Assembly: GCF_029953285.1 (NCBI RefSeq)
Contig: NZ_JASAOI010000011.1
Location: forward strand, 186,001 to 250,000
DNA from: Yinghuangia seranimata
Lineage (GTDB): Bacteria > Actinomycetota > Actinomycetes > Streptomycetales > Streptomycetaceae
Direction of reading: 5' to 3'
Length of the DNA: 64,000 bases
Under the pieces are notes generated by a model. That model saw only the letters and a program-made list of their open reading frames with translations. It did no database searches and was not told the DNA's origin. Each line of letters begins with the position of its first letter. Within the stretch, counting starts at the first letter, position 1. Of the stretch, positions 35,872 to 47,065 are shown one piece after another. Position numbers and translations under genes: made by a program.

Positions 35872-36606
35872 CTACATCCAGGCGGGAAGCGGCGGCAGCG
35901 CGCCGGGGGGGTCCATCGTCAGGCCGTCGCCGCCCGTACGGCCGATCAGCCACGCCAGCAGCGTGCGCCGCGGGCCCGACACGACCGCCAGCGGGGCGGC
36001 CTCCTCGGGGCCTATCGCCAGGCGCCGACCGCTGTCCTCGTCGTGCAGCAGCAGCGGCACGGTGTCCGGACGGCCGCGGAACGACGCCGCGGCGTCCAAC
36101 AGTTCACGGGTCGCGAAGTCGCCCGGCCAGTGCGCCGGCGTCCAGCCCGCGTTGAGGTCGACGTGGTGGATGTAGAGCTCACGGATGCGCTTGTACGGCA
36201 GCTGGAGCGCCGCGAACTCGCGCCCGTCCCGCCCGGCCACCTTCGCGCCCCACGCCGCGTACGACAGCGAGGCCAGCGCGTGTTCGAGCCGCTCCGACGC
36301 GGCCTGGAGGTCGGCCACGATCTCGGCGCCGGGGCGCTGCGCGCCCTGCTCGATCGCGGCGTCGCGCGCCCCGCCCGGCGGGTACATGGGTGTGACCACG
36401 CCGGTCGCCGCCCAGTGCGCCAGGTTGGCGAGCCCGTCGGCGTTGCGGGCGAGGTGGGTGAGCACGTGCGCACGCGACCAGCCGGGCAGGCCCGACGGGC
36501 CGGCCATGCGCTCCGGGGTCAGGCGCTCCGCGGTGTCCACCACCTGCGCGGTGGCGGTGGCCATCTCGTCGACGAGGGCGGCGGGGTCGAACCCGTCCGT
36601 GGTCAA
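35872..36606 (-). CDS. Maleylpyruvate isomerase family (DinB-fold) mycothiol-dependent enzyme homologue
   Basis: This 244-residue protein has an N-terminal MDMPI/DinB four-helix domain: LPGWSRAHVLTHLARNADGLANL carries the HxxxN/D metal-binding signature, and RELYIHHVDLNAGWTP carries the later His pair. A C-terminal MDMPI_C-like domain (SGPRRTLLAWLIGRTGGDGL) is present. Family members coordinate Zn2+ and use mycothiol as cofactor for isomerisation or thiol transfer. The length is standard. ATG at 36606 is preceded by gggagg. It probably forms an operon with the MBL-fold gene downstream. The reaction catalysed here is unknown. Confidence 0.88.
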   Translation of the reverse strand: MTTDGFDPAALVDEMATATAQVVDTAERLTPERMAGPSGLPGWSRAHVLTHLARNADGLANLAHWAATGVVTPMYPPGGARDAAIEQGAQRPGAEIVADLQAASERLEHALASLSYAAWGAKVAGRDGREFAALQLPYKRIRELYIHHVDLNAGWTPAHWPGDFATRELLDAAASFRGRPDTVPLLLHDEDSGRRLAIGPEEAAPLAVVSGPRRTLLAWLIGRTGGDGLTMDPPGALPPLPAWM

Positions 36607-36961
36607 GCATGCCTCCCGAGAACCCCGCGCACGCCGTCCGGCACGCGCTCCGCACGCTCAGACCGTATCTGCTGGCGGGCCCGTGGGGCGACCTGCTTGA
36701 GACACTTCTAGATCATCGTCCAGTGACATTGTCGAGTGCGGCGCGGTCACAGATCCGTCCCACGATCGAGTGAATCGGTGGGGCGTCCGGCGCATTTTCG
36801 AATGCGTGTGCGATAACCTGGGGGTCGCGATCGGGGAACAAACGCCGCCGCCGAGCGGCTTACGATTGCCGGGGGACCAGACCAGTCTGACCGGGATCGA
36901 GCGGTTCTCATCCAGCGCTCGTACCACCCAAGCCGAGCTGTCGAAGGGTTTCGATTCTCCA
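36607..36961. other. Intergenic region (355 nt) between divergent MDMPI-like and uvrA genes
   Basis: The uvrA frame stays open upstream of its start, but the encoded sequence is not conserved and has no translation signal I trust. The region contains the LexA-like uvrA promoter (36798-36819). I see no RNA gene. Confidence 0.6.
36798..36819 (+). promoter_or_regulatory. LexA (SOS)-like box and -10 upstream of uvrA
   Basis: TCGAATGCGTGTGCGA (36798-36813) matches the actinobacterial SOS box TCGAACNNNNGTTCGA at 10 of 12 defined positions. It abuts TAACCT (36814-36819), a good -10. uvrA is a known LexA target in many bacteria. The predicted transcript has a leader of about 135 nt to the GTG at 36962. 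Confidence 0.5.
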
Positions 36962-39808
<2,847 letters not shown>

Positions 39809-39915
39809 GTACGACGCACACGAGGCACAACGCACGACACACGCGGGACGGGTGCCCGGCCGGAGGTGGGATCATGAACCCCGGCCAGGCACCCGCACGC
39901 GTCAGGGAGAAGCGC

Positions 39916-40362
39916 ATGACCCAGCCCACCCCGTCCACCCCCGACCGCCGCACCGTCCTGCGGGGCGTGGCCGCGGCCGGCGCCGTCGGCGCGGCCGGCG
40001 TCGCGCTCAGCGCGTGCAGCAAGGCCAGCTACGGCGGCGAGAAGGCGGCCGGCGACCAGGCCGGCGCCAAGGGCCCGGTCACCGTCGGCAAGGCCCCCAC
40101 CGTGGCGGTCGGCGCGGGTAAGGTCTTCGACGACTCGCGGGTCGTCGTGACGCAGCCCACCAAGGACGTCTACAAGGCGTTCGACGCCCGTTGTCCCCAT
40201 CAGGGCTGCCTGGTCAACAAGGTCGAGCAGGGTGTCATCAAGTGCCCGTGCCACGGCAGCCAGTTCTCCGTCACCGACGGCTCGGTGATCCGCGGCCCGG
40301 CCGCCAGCGGGCTGCCCGAGCTGCCGGCCAAGGTGGTCGACGGCGACATCGTCGTCGGCTGA
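39916..40362 (+). CDS. Rieske [2Fe-2S] lipoprotein, Tat-exported
   Basis: This protein is 148 residues from the ATG at 39916 (agggagaagcgc upstream; an ATG at 39874 is the alternative). It begins with a twin-arginine signal ([25 protein letters not shown]) whose end has a lipobox-like LSAC, so it is probably exported folded and lipidated. The Rieske cluster ligands are C93-x-H95 and C110-x-x-H113, with C98 and C112 placed for the disulfide. It would act in electron transfer on the outer membrane face. It is a stand-alone ferredoxin-like Rieske protein, not part of a cytochrome bc complex here. The placement between uvrA and uvrC recurs in related actinobacteria as far as I recall. Confidence 0.9.
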   Translation: MTQPTPSTPDRRTVLRGVAAAGAVGAAGVALSACSKASYGGEKAAGDQAGAKGPVTVGKAPTVAVGAGKVFDDSRVVVTQPTKDVYKAFDARCPHQGCLVNKVEQGVIKCPCHGSQFSVTDGSVIRGPAASGLPELPAKVVDGDIVVG

Positions 40363-40402
40363 CCGTTCCGTCCGCAGACCCGACGAACCCCCGAGGTGGC
40401 AG

Positions 40403-42415
40403 ATGGCCGACCCGGCAACGTACCGCCCGAAGCCGGGCGAGATCCCGACCGGTCCCGGGGTGTACCGCTTCCGGGACGTGCACGGGCGGGTCGTGTACGT
40501 CGGCAAGGCCAAGAACCTGCGGCAGCGGCTCTCGTCGTACTTCCAGGACCTCGCGGGCCTGCACCCGCGGACGCAGACGATGGTCACGACGGCCGCTTCC
40601 GTGGAGTGGACGGTCGTCGGCACCGAGGTCGAGGCGCTCCAGCTCGAGTACTCCTGGATCAAGGAGTTCGACCCGCGGTTCAACGTCAAGTACCGCGACG
40701 ACAAGAGCTACCCGAGCCTCGCGGTCACCCTCAACGAGGAGTTCCCGCGCGTCCAGGTGATGCGCGGGCCCAAGCGCAAGGGCGTGCGCTACTTCGGCCC
40801 GTACGGGCACGCGTGGGCCATCCGCGAGACCGTCGACCTGCTGCTGCGCGTCTTCCCGGTGCGCACGTGCAGCAACGGCGTGTTCAAGGCCGCCAAGCAG
40901 TCCGGCCGGCCCTGCCTGCTCGGCTACATCGACAAGTGCTCGGCCCCGTGCGTCGGCCGCGTCGACGCCGAGCGGCACCGTGAACTGGCCGAGGAGTTCT
41001 GCGACTTCATGGCCGGCCAGACCGGCCCGTACCTGCGCCGCCTGGAACGCGAGATGAAGCAGGCCGCGGCGGAGATGGAGTACGAGAAGGCCGCCCGGCT
41101 GCGCGACGACATAGCGGCGCTGACACGCGCGATGGAGAAGAACGCCATCGTGCTCGGCGACGGCACCGACGCCGACGTGATCGCCCTGGCCGACGACGAA
41201 CTCGAGGCCGCGGTGCAGATCTTCCACGTCCGCGACGGCCGTGTGCGCGGCCAGCGAGGCTGGGTCGTCGACAAGGTCGAGGACGTCACCCCCGGCGACC
41301 TCGTCGAGCACTTCCTCCAGCAGATCTACGGCGACCAGAGCGGCGACGCGGTGCCCCGCGAGGTGCTCGTCCCTGCGCTGCCGCCCGAGGCCGCGGCGGT
41401 CGCCGAGTGGCTCTCCGGCCTGCGCGGCTCGCGCGTGGACCTGCGCGTCCCGCAACGCGGCGACAAGAAGGCGCTGCAGGAGACCGTGCTGCGCAACGCC
41501 CAGCAGTCCCTCGTGCTGCACAAGACCCGCCGCGCCGGCGACCTGACCACGCGCTCGCTCGCGCTCCAGGAGATCGCCGACGCGCTCGGCCTGGACACCG
41601 CGCCGCTGCGCATCGAGTGCTTCGACATCTCGCACCTCCAGGGCACCGAGGTGGTCGCCTCAATGGTGGTCTTCGAGGACGGCCTGCCGCGCAAGAGCGA
41701 GTACCGCACCTTCGCGATCAAGTCGTTCGAGGGCCAGGACGACGTGCGGTCCATGCACGAGGTGCTGACCCGGCGCTTCAAGCACTACCTGGCCGAGCGC
41801 GCGAAGACCGGCGAGCCCGAGCTGGCCGGCGTCGACGAGGCGGAGGGGCCGTCCGGGCCGATCGACCCGGAGACCGGCAAGCCGAAGCGCTTCGCGTACC
41901 CGCCGCAGCTGGTCGTCGTCGACGGCGGCCAGCCGCAGGTCGCGGCCGCCAAGCGGGCGCTGGACGAGCTCGGCGTCGACGACGTCGCCGTGTGCGGCCT
42001 GGCGAAGAAGCTGGAGGAGGTGTGGCTGCCCGGCGAGGACGACCCCGTCGTGCTGCCGCGCAGCAGCGAGGCGCTGTACCTGATGCAGCGGGTCCGCGAC
42101 GAGGCGCACCGCTTCGCCATCACCTTCCACCGCAGGAAGCGCTCGAAGGCGATGACCGCGAGCGCGCTGGACAGCGTGCCGGGCCTCGGCGAGACCCGCC
42201 GCAAGGCGCTGCTCGACCACTTCGGGTCGCTGCGCAAGCTCAAGGCGGCGACCGTCGAGCAGGTCATGGAGGTGCCCGGAGTGGGGCGCCGCACCGCGGA
42301 GAGCGTGCTCGCCGCGCTCGCCGCGAAGGCGCCGAAGATCGCGGTCAACACCGCGACGGGAGAGATCACCACGGACGCTCCGGATGAGATCGTGGAACCG
42401 GATCGTTCTGGATGA
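40403..42415 (+). CDS. uvrC: Excinuclease ABC subunit UvrC
   Basis: This 670-residue protein is full length. The N-terminal GIY-YIG nuclease domain begins [30 protein letters not shown] Cys-rich segment follows ([23 protein letters not shown]), then a UVR domain that contacts UvrB ([20 protein letters not shown]), an RNase H-like endonuclease domain ([20 protein letters not shown]) with catalytic Asp, and a C-terminal (HhH)2 domain ([20 protein letters not shown]). UvrC makes both incisions around the lesion. It follows the Rieske gene by 40 nt with gaggtggcag before the ATG. Confidence 0.97.
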   Translation: MADPATYRPKPGEIPTGPGVYRFRDVHGRVVYVGKAKNLRQRLSSYFQDLAGLHPRTQTMVTTAASVEWTVVGTEVEALQLEYSWIKEFDPRFNVKYRDDKSYPSLAVTLNEEFPRVQVMRGPKRKGVRYFGPYGHAWAIRETVDLLLRVFPVRTCSNGVFKAAKQSGRPCLLGYIDKCSAPCVGRVDAERHRELAEEFCDFMAGQTGPYLRRLEREMKQAAAEMEYEKAARLRDDIAALTRAMEKNAIVLGDGTDADVIALADDELEAAVQIFHVRDGRVRGQRGWVVDKVEDVTPGDLVEHFLQQIYGDQSGDAVPREVLVPALPPEAAAVAEWLSGLRGSRVDLRVPQRGDKKALQETVLRNAQQSLVLHKTRRAGDLTTRSLALQEIADALGLDTAPLRIECFDISHLQGTEVVASMVVFEDGLPRKSEYRTFAIKSFEGQDDVRSMHEVLTRRFKHYLAERAKTGEPELAGVDEAEGPSGPIDPETGKPKRFAYPPQLVVVDGGQPQVAAAKRALDELGVDDVAVCGLAKKLEEVWLPGEDDPVVLPRSSEALYLMQRVRDEAHRFAITFHRRKRSKAMTASALDSVPGLGETRRKALLDHFGSLRKLKAATVEQVMEVPGVGRRTAESVLAALAAKAPKIAVNTATGEITTDAPDEIVEPDRSG

Positions 42416-42496
42416 ACGTGACCCGAGCAAACCGAGTGTCGGTGTGAGTGTGGGTGGAGGACCAGTGAGACAGCGCGGCGTCGCCCGGAGGCAACC

Positions 42497-43420
42497 ATGA
42501 GTGACGCGGCCAGTACCGACGCGGCCGGAGAGTCCGTCGAGGCGGTCGACCAGGTCCCCGGCATCCCCGAGCTGGTGATCATCTCCGGCATGTCCGGGGC
42601 CGGCCGGTCGACCGCGGCGAAGGGCCTGGAGGACCTGGGCTGGTTCGTCGTCGACAACCTGCCGCCGTCGCTGATCCCGGCGATGGTGGACCTCGGCGCG
42701 CGCACGCAGGGGGCCGTGGCGCGCATTGCGGTCGTGGTCGACGTGCGCGGCCGGACCTTCTTCGACGACCTGCGCGAGGCGCTCGACCAGCTCGAGACCG
42801 CCGCCGTCGTGCGGCGCATCGTGTTCCTCGAGGCCGCCGACGACGCGCTCGTGCGCCGCTTCGAGAACGTCCGCCGCCCGCACCCGCTGCAGGGCGACGG
42901 CCGCATCGTCGACGGCATCGCCGCCGAGCGCGCGCTGCTCACCGAGCTGCGCGGCCAGGCGGACCTCGTCATCGACACCACGAACCTCAACGTGCACGAG
43001 CTGCGGGCCAAGATGGACGCCCAGTTCGCGGGGTCCAGCGAGCCGCGGCTCAAGGCCACCGTGATGTCGTTCGGGTTCAAGTACGGCCTGCCGGTCGACG
43101 CCGACCTCGTCGTCGACTGCCGGTTCCTGCCCAACCCGCACTGGATCCCCGAGCTGCGCCCGTTCACCGGCACCGACGAGCCCGTCGCGCGCTACGTCTT
43201 CGACCAGCCCGGTGCCAAGGAGTTCCTGGACGGCTACACGGAGCTGCTGCGCATCATCACCGAGGGCTACCGTCGTGAGGGCAAGCGCTACCTGACGCTC
43301 GCCGTCGGCTGCACGGGCGGCAAGCACCGCAGTGTGGCGATGGCGGAGCGGCTGGCCAAGCGCATGCAGGAGGACGGCGTGGAGGCCGTTGTGGTGCACC
43401 GCGACAAGGGCCGGGAGTAG
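42497..43420 (+). CDS. rapZ: RapZ/YvcJ-like nucleotide-binding protein
   Basis: This 307-residue protein opens the conserved rapZ-yvcK-whiA operon. The N-terminal P-loop reads SGMSGAGRST near residues 33-42, with Arg in place of the usual Walker A Lys. The C-terminal half carries the conserved GCTGGKHRSVAMAERLA segment that in E. coli RapZ contributes to RNA and phosphate binding. In enterobacteria RapZ controls amino-sugar synthesis through small RNAs. In actinobacteria its role is unknown. The first 20 residues are an acidic extension. ATG at 42497 has ggaggcaacc upstream; the stop overlaps the yvcK start. Confidence 0.94.
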   Translation: MSDAASTDAAGESVEAVDQVPGIPELVIISGMSGAGRSTAAKGLEDLGWFVVDNLPPSLIPAMVDLGARTQGAVARIAVVVDVRGRTFFDDLREALDQLETAAVVRRIVFLEAADDALVRRFENVRRPHPLQGDGRIVDGIAAERALLTELRGQADLVIDTTNLNVHELRAKMDAQFAGSSEPRLKATVMSFGFKYGLPVDADLVVDCRFLPNPHWIPELRPFTGTDEPVARYVFDQPGAKEFLDGYTELLRIITEGYRREGKRYLTLAVGCTGGKHRSVAMAERLAKRMQEDGVEAVVVHRDKGRE

Positions 43421-44436
43421 TGACGCGAGTTGATGGCCTCGTGAACAACGGATACGAGCACGCCCGGCACACCGGCCCCAAGGTCGTCGCGCTCGGCGGC
43501 GGCCACGGCCTGCACGCCTCCCTGTCCGCGCTGCGCCGGCTCACCGACGACCTGACCGCGGTGGTCACGGTCGCCGACGACGGCGGCTCGAGCGGTCGGC
43601 TGCGGCGCGACCTCGGCGTGCTGCCGCCCGGCGATTTGCGCATGGCGCTGGCCGCGCTGTGCGGCGACGACGAGTGGGGCAACACGTGGAGCAGGGTGAT
43701 CCAGCACCGGTTCCGCTGCGAGGGCGACCTCAACGGCCACGCGGTGGGCAACCTGCTGATCGTCGCGCTGTGGGAGCTGCTGGACGACGACCCGGTGTCC
43801 GCGCTGCAGTGGATGGGCCGACTGCTCGGCGCGCACGGCAGTGTGCTCCCGATGTCGGCGGTGCCGCTGGACATCGAGGCGGACGTGCGCGGCCACGACC
43901 GCCTCGCGCCGGCCGCGGTGACGACGGTGCGCGGCCAGCACGCGCTGGCCAAGACGCCCGGCGAGGTGCTCGGCATGCGGCTGCTGCCGGAGGACCCGCC
44001 GGCGGTGCCGGAGGCGGTCGCCGCCGTGCGGGACGCCGACTGGATCGTGCTCGGTCCGGGATCGTGGTTCACCAGCGTGCTGCCGCACCTGCTGGTGCCC
44101 GAGCTCGCCGCCGCGCTGGTGGAGACGCGGGCCCGCAAGGTGCTGGCGCTCAACCTGGCGCCGCAGCCGGGGGAGACCGACGGCTTCTCGCCCGCGCGGC
44201 ACCTGGAGGTGCTCGCCGAGCACGCGCCGGGGCTGACGTTCGACCTGGTGCTCGGCGACAGCGACCTCGTGGACGACGTCGACGGGCTCGCGAAGGCCGC
44301 CGCGCAGCTCGGCGGGCAGGTGCTGCTCACCCCCGTCGCGGTCGGGGACGGCACACCGCGACACGATCCGGGTCGGCTGGCCGCCGCCTACGGCCGGATC
44401 TTCGTTGATCGTGAAAGGATCGCGCCATGGCGATGA
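43420..44436 (+). CDS. yvcK: YvcK/CofD-like gluconeogenesis factor
   Basis: This 338-residue protein belongs to the CofD-like family. The nucleotide-sugar binding loop is [20 protein letters not shown] (about residues 22-41). The segments [31 protein letters not shown] and [14 protein letters not shown] are diagnostic of YvcK rather than of F420 transferases. YvcK-type proteins bind UDP-sugars and link central metabolism to cell-wall synthesis. The GTG at 43420 shares its G with the rapZ TAG, and a GTG at 43441 is an alternative. It overlaps whiA by 10 nt, so the three genes form one transcription unit. Confidence 0.94.
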   Translation: MTRVDGLVNNGYEHARHTGPKVVALGGGHGLHASLSALRRLTDDLTAVVTVADDGGSSGRLRRDLGVLPPGDLRMALAALCGDDEWGNTWSRVIQHRFRCEGDLNGHAVGNLLIVALWELLDDDPVSALQWMGRLLGAHGSVLPMSAVPLDIEADVRGHDRLAPAAVTTVRGQHALAKTPGEVLGMRLLPEDPPAVPEAVAAVRDADWIVLGPGSWFTSVLPHLLVPELAAALVETRARKVLALNLAPQPGETDGFSPARHLEVLAEHAPGLTFDLVLGDSDLVDDVDGLAKAAAQLGGQVLLTPVAVGDGTPRHDPGRLAAAYGRIFVDRERIAPWR

Positions 44437-45407
44437 CGGCAGCAGTGAAAGACGAGCTCAGTCGGCTCCCGGTGACGCGGTCGTGCTGTCGCAAGGCGGA
44501 GGTCTCGGCCCTTCTGCGGTTCGCTGGAGGCCTGCACCTGGTCGGCGGACGGATCGTCGTCGAGGCGGAGCTGGACACCGGGGCCGCGGCGCGGCGTGTG
44601 CGCAAGGACATCCTGGAGGTGTACGGGCACCAGTCCGAGCTCCTCGTGGTGTCGGCCGGCGGCCTGCGCAAGACCAGCCGGTACGTGGTCCGGGTGGCCA
44701 AGGACGGCGACCAACTCGCCCGGCAGACGGGGCTGTTGGACGCCCGTGGGCGTCCGGTGCGCGGGCTGCCGCCGCAGGTGGTCTCCGGTGCGACGTGCGA
44801 CGCGGAGGCCGCGTGGCGCGGCGCGTTCCTGGCGCACGGCTCGCTGACCGAGCCCGGCCGCTCCTCGGCGCTCGAGGTGACCTGCCCCGGTTCGGAGGCG
44901 GCGCTCGCGCTGGTGGGTGCCGCGCGGCGGCTGAGCATCTCGGCGAAGGCCCGTGAGGTGCGCGGCGTGGACCGCGTCGTGGTGCGCGACGGCGACTCGA
45001 TCGGCGCGCTGCTCACCCGGCTCGGCGCGCACGAAAGCGTGCTGGCGTGGGAGGAGCGGCGGATGCGCCGCGAGGTGCGCGCGACGGCGAACCGCCTGGC
45101 GAACTTCGACGACGCGAACCTGCGGCGTTCGGCCCGCGCGGCGGTGGCCGCCGGGGCCCGGGTCCAGCGGGCGCTGGAGATCCTGGGCGAGGAGGTGCCG
45201 GAGCACCTGGCGGCGGCGGGCAAGCTGCGCCTGGAGCACAAGCAGGCCTCGCTGGAGGAGCTGGGCGGTCTGGCCGACCCGCCGTTGACGAAGGACGCGG
45301 TCGCCGGCCGCATCCGCCGCCTGCTGGCGATGGCGGACAAGCGGGCGAGCGACATGGGGATGCCCGGCACGGACGCCAATCTGACGGCGGACATGCTGGT
45401 CTCGTAG
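44427..45407 (+). CDS. whiA: Sporulation transcription factor WhiA
   Basis: This 326-residue protein has the standard WhiA architecture: an N-terminal pair of LAGLIDADG homing-endonuclease-like domains without nuclease residues ([39 protein letters not shown]) and a C-terminal helix-turn-helix ([33 protein letters not shown]). In Streptomyces, WhiA works with WhiB to switch on the genes for sporulation septation. In non-sporulating bacteria it has cell-division roles. ATG at 44427 with aaagga 7 nt upstream, inside the end of yvcK. A T-tailed terminator follows. Confidence 0.97.
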   Translation: MAMTAAVKDELSRLPVTRSCCRKAEVSALLRFAGGLHLVGGRIVVEAELDTGAAARRVRKDILEVYGHQSELLVVSAGGLRKTSRYVVRVAKDGDQLARQTGLLDARGRPVRGLPPQVVSGATCDAEAAWRGAFLAHGSLTEPGRSSALEVTCPGSEAALALVGAARRLSISAKAREVRGVDRVVVRDGDSIGALLTRLGAHESVLAWEERRMRREVRATANRLANFDDANLRRSARAAVAAGARVQRALEILGEEVPEHLAAAGKLRLEHKQASLEELGGLADPPLTKDAVAGRIRRLLAMADKRASDMGMPGTDANLTADMLVS

Positions 45408-45436
45408 GCGGTCGCGCCAAGCGGATAATTCAGTCG

Positions 45437-45483
45437 AAAGCGTCGGCCGGAGGGGCTTAGGGTCTCTTCGGCCGGCGCTTTTT
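45437..45483 (+). terminator. Rho-independent terminator after whiA
   Basis: A 12-bp stem (AAGCGTCGGCCG with CGGCCGGCGCTT, one G-T pair) joins 45437-45448 to 45468-45479 and is followed directly by a run of T. It ends the rapZ-yvcK-whiA operon. Confidence 0.88.
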
Positions 45484-45544
45484 CGCTGCCCTTTTCCCGC
45501 CTGCCCCCGCTTCTCCGCCCTCCTCAACCCCCCTGAGAGGAACC

Positions 45545-46798
45545 ATGGACATTCGCACGGTCACGGAAGACGAACTGGGCGCGTGGGGCGCGGCGATGGA
45601 CGTCGGGTTCCTGCGCGTGCCGGACTACTCGAAGGAAGTCCGGGAGCAGTGGGCGGACTACCTGCGCGACGTGGTCGACCTGTCGCGGACCCGGGGGGCG
45701 TTCGACGGCGACCAGTGCGTGGGGACGTTCCGCAGCTGGGGCGGTGACATCATCGTTCCGGGCGGCGCCGCCGTGTCGGCGAGCGCGATCACCAATGTGA
45801 CGGTCAGCGCGACGCACCGCCGCCGTGGCCTGCTGACCCGCATGATGCGCGCGGACCTGGACGCGTCGGCCGCGCGCGGCGAGGCGCTCGCCGTGCTGAT
45901 CGCCGCCGAGTACCGGATCTACGGCCGCTTCGGGTTCGGCCCGGCGACCGACTACACGGTCTTCCGTGTCGACCTGACGCGCACGAGGCTCACCGAGCAC
46001 ACCCTCTCGCTCAAGGAGGACGGCGGCAGCGTGGCGATCGTGCCGCCCGAGACGTTCGTCGAGCTCGGGCCGGCGATCCACGACGCGTTCCGGCGCCGCA
46101 CGCCCGGCGCGCTCAGCCGCCAGGAGCTGTGGTTCCCGCTGTACTCGCGGGTGCGGCTGCGTCCGTCAGGCCACAACCCGGACCCGCGCTTCTACGCGGT
46201 GTACCGGGACGCGTCGGGCACGCCGACCGGCTACCTGGCGTACCGCGTGGAGGAGTCCTGGGAGGACTTCGTGCCCAAGGCCACGCTGCACATGGACCAG
46301 CTGATCGCGGCGGACCGCGCCGCCGAGGTCGCGCTGTGGGAGTTCGCGACGCAGGTGGACTACGTCGCGCGGATCAGCGCGGGGGAGCGGGCGAGCGACG
46401 ACCTGCTGCGCGGCATGTTCACCGATCCGCGCGCGGTCACGTGGGACAGCCCGCGGGACTTCGTGTGGGTGCGGCCGCTGGACGTGCCGGCCGCGCTGTC
46501 CGCGCGCACCTATCCGGTCGCGGGCCGGCTCGTCCTCGAGGTGGAGGACGAACTCGGTTACGCGGCGGGACGGTTCGCACTGGACGGCGGCCCGCAGGGG
46601 GCGGTCTGCACGCGCACCGACGAGCCGGCGCACCTGGTGCTCGGCGCGTCGGCGCTCGGCTCGCTGTACCTGGGCGGCGGCTCGGCGGTGCGGTTGGCCG
46701 CGCAGGGTGCCATCACGGAGCTGATCCCCGGATCGCTGGAACTGGCCGAGGTGATGTTCCGTACCGCGCGCGGGCCGTGGTGCCCGGACTGGTTCTGA
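45545..46798 (+). CDS. Eis-like GNAT N-acetyltransferase
   Basis: This 417-residue protein matches the Eis family: a first GNAT domain with the acetyl-CoA motif NVTVSATHRRRGLLTRMM (about residues 82-99), a second degenerate GNAT domain, and a C-terminal SCP2-like sterol-carrier domain ending with the family-typical aromatic terminus (WCPDWF), which places a carboxylate in the active site. Eis proteins form hexamers and acetylate multiple amines. In M. tuberculosis overexpression causes kanamycin resistance. Natural substrates are uncertain. ATG at 45545 with gagaggaacc upstream; monocistronic, between the whiA terminator and the M14 peptidase gene. Confidence 0.93.
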   Translation: MDIRTVTEDELGAWGAAMDVGFLRVPDYSKEVREQWADYLRDVVDLSRTRGAFDGDQCVGTFRSWGGDIIVPGGAAVSASAITNVTVSATHRRRGLLTRMMRADLDASAARGEALAVLIAAEYRIYGRFGFGPATDYTVFRVDLTRTRLTEHTLSLKEDGGSVAIVPPETFVELGPAIHDAFRRRTPGALSRQELWFPLYSRVRLRPSGHNPDPRFYAVYRDASGTPTGYLAYRVEESWEDFVPKATLHMDQLIAADRAAEVALWEFATQVDYVARISAGERASDDLLRGMFTDPRAVTWDSPRDFVWVRPLDVPAALSARTYPVAGRLVLEVEDELGYAAGRFALDGGPQGAVCTRTDEPAHLVLGASALGSLYLGGGSAVRLAAQGAITELIPGSLELAEVMFRTARGPWCPDWF

Positions 46799-46913
46799 CG
46801 CGCGGGCCGACCCCCGGCCGCCTTCTGTCCCGGTTCGGCGGTGTTCGCCCCGGCAGGCCCCAACTGATCGTTAAGCGGACACCAAAGTCCGTACAGCGGT
46901 TTCCCGAAGAGCC

Positions 46914-46941
46914 TTGTCGCGGAACGGGATTCCCGTACCAT
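46914..46941 (+). promoter_or_regulatory. Promoter of the M14 peptidase gene with palindrome in the spacer
   Basis: TTGTCG (46914-46919), a 16-nt spacer and TACCAT (46936-46941) form a plausible promoter 125 nt before the GTG. The spacer holds the 13-nt palindrome ACGGGATTCCCGT (46924-46936), a possible repressor site. Confidence 0.5.
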
Positions 46942-47065
46942 GCGTAACGCGTGTAGCTCGACGGGCCTCTGATTGCATCAACAACCGCCTCTGACCCGGT
47001 GGTTGGCACCAGGGGCCCGTCGCGCTTCATCCCCACGCGCTTGCCCACTCACATCAGGGGGTTGA

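Noticed and set aside
36770-36961. 64-codon N-terminal extension of UvrA from the GTG at 36770
   Set aside because: It overlaps the LexA-like promoter, has no ribosome-binding site, and the sequence before [13 protein letters not shown] does not belong to the family.
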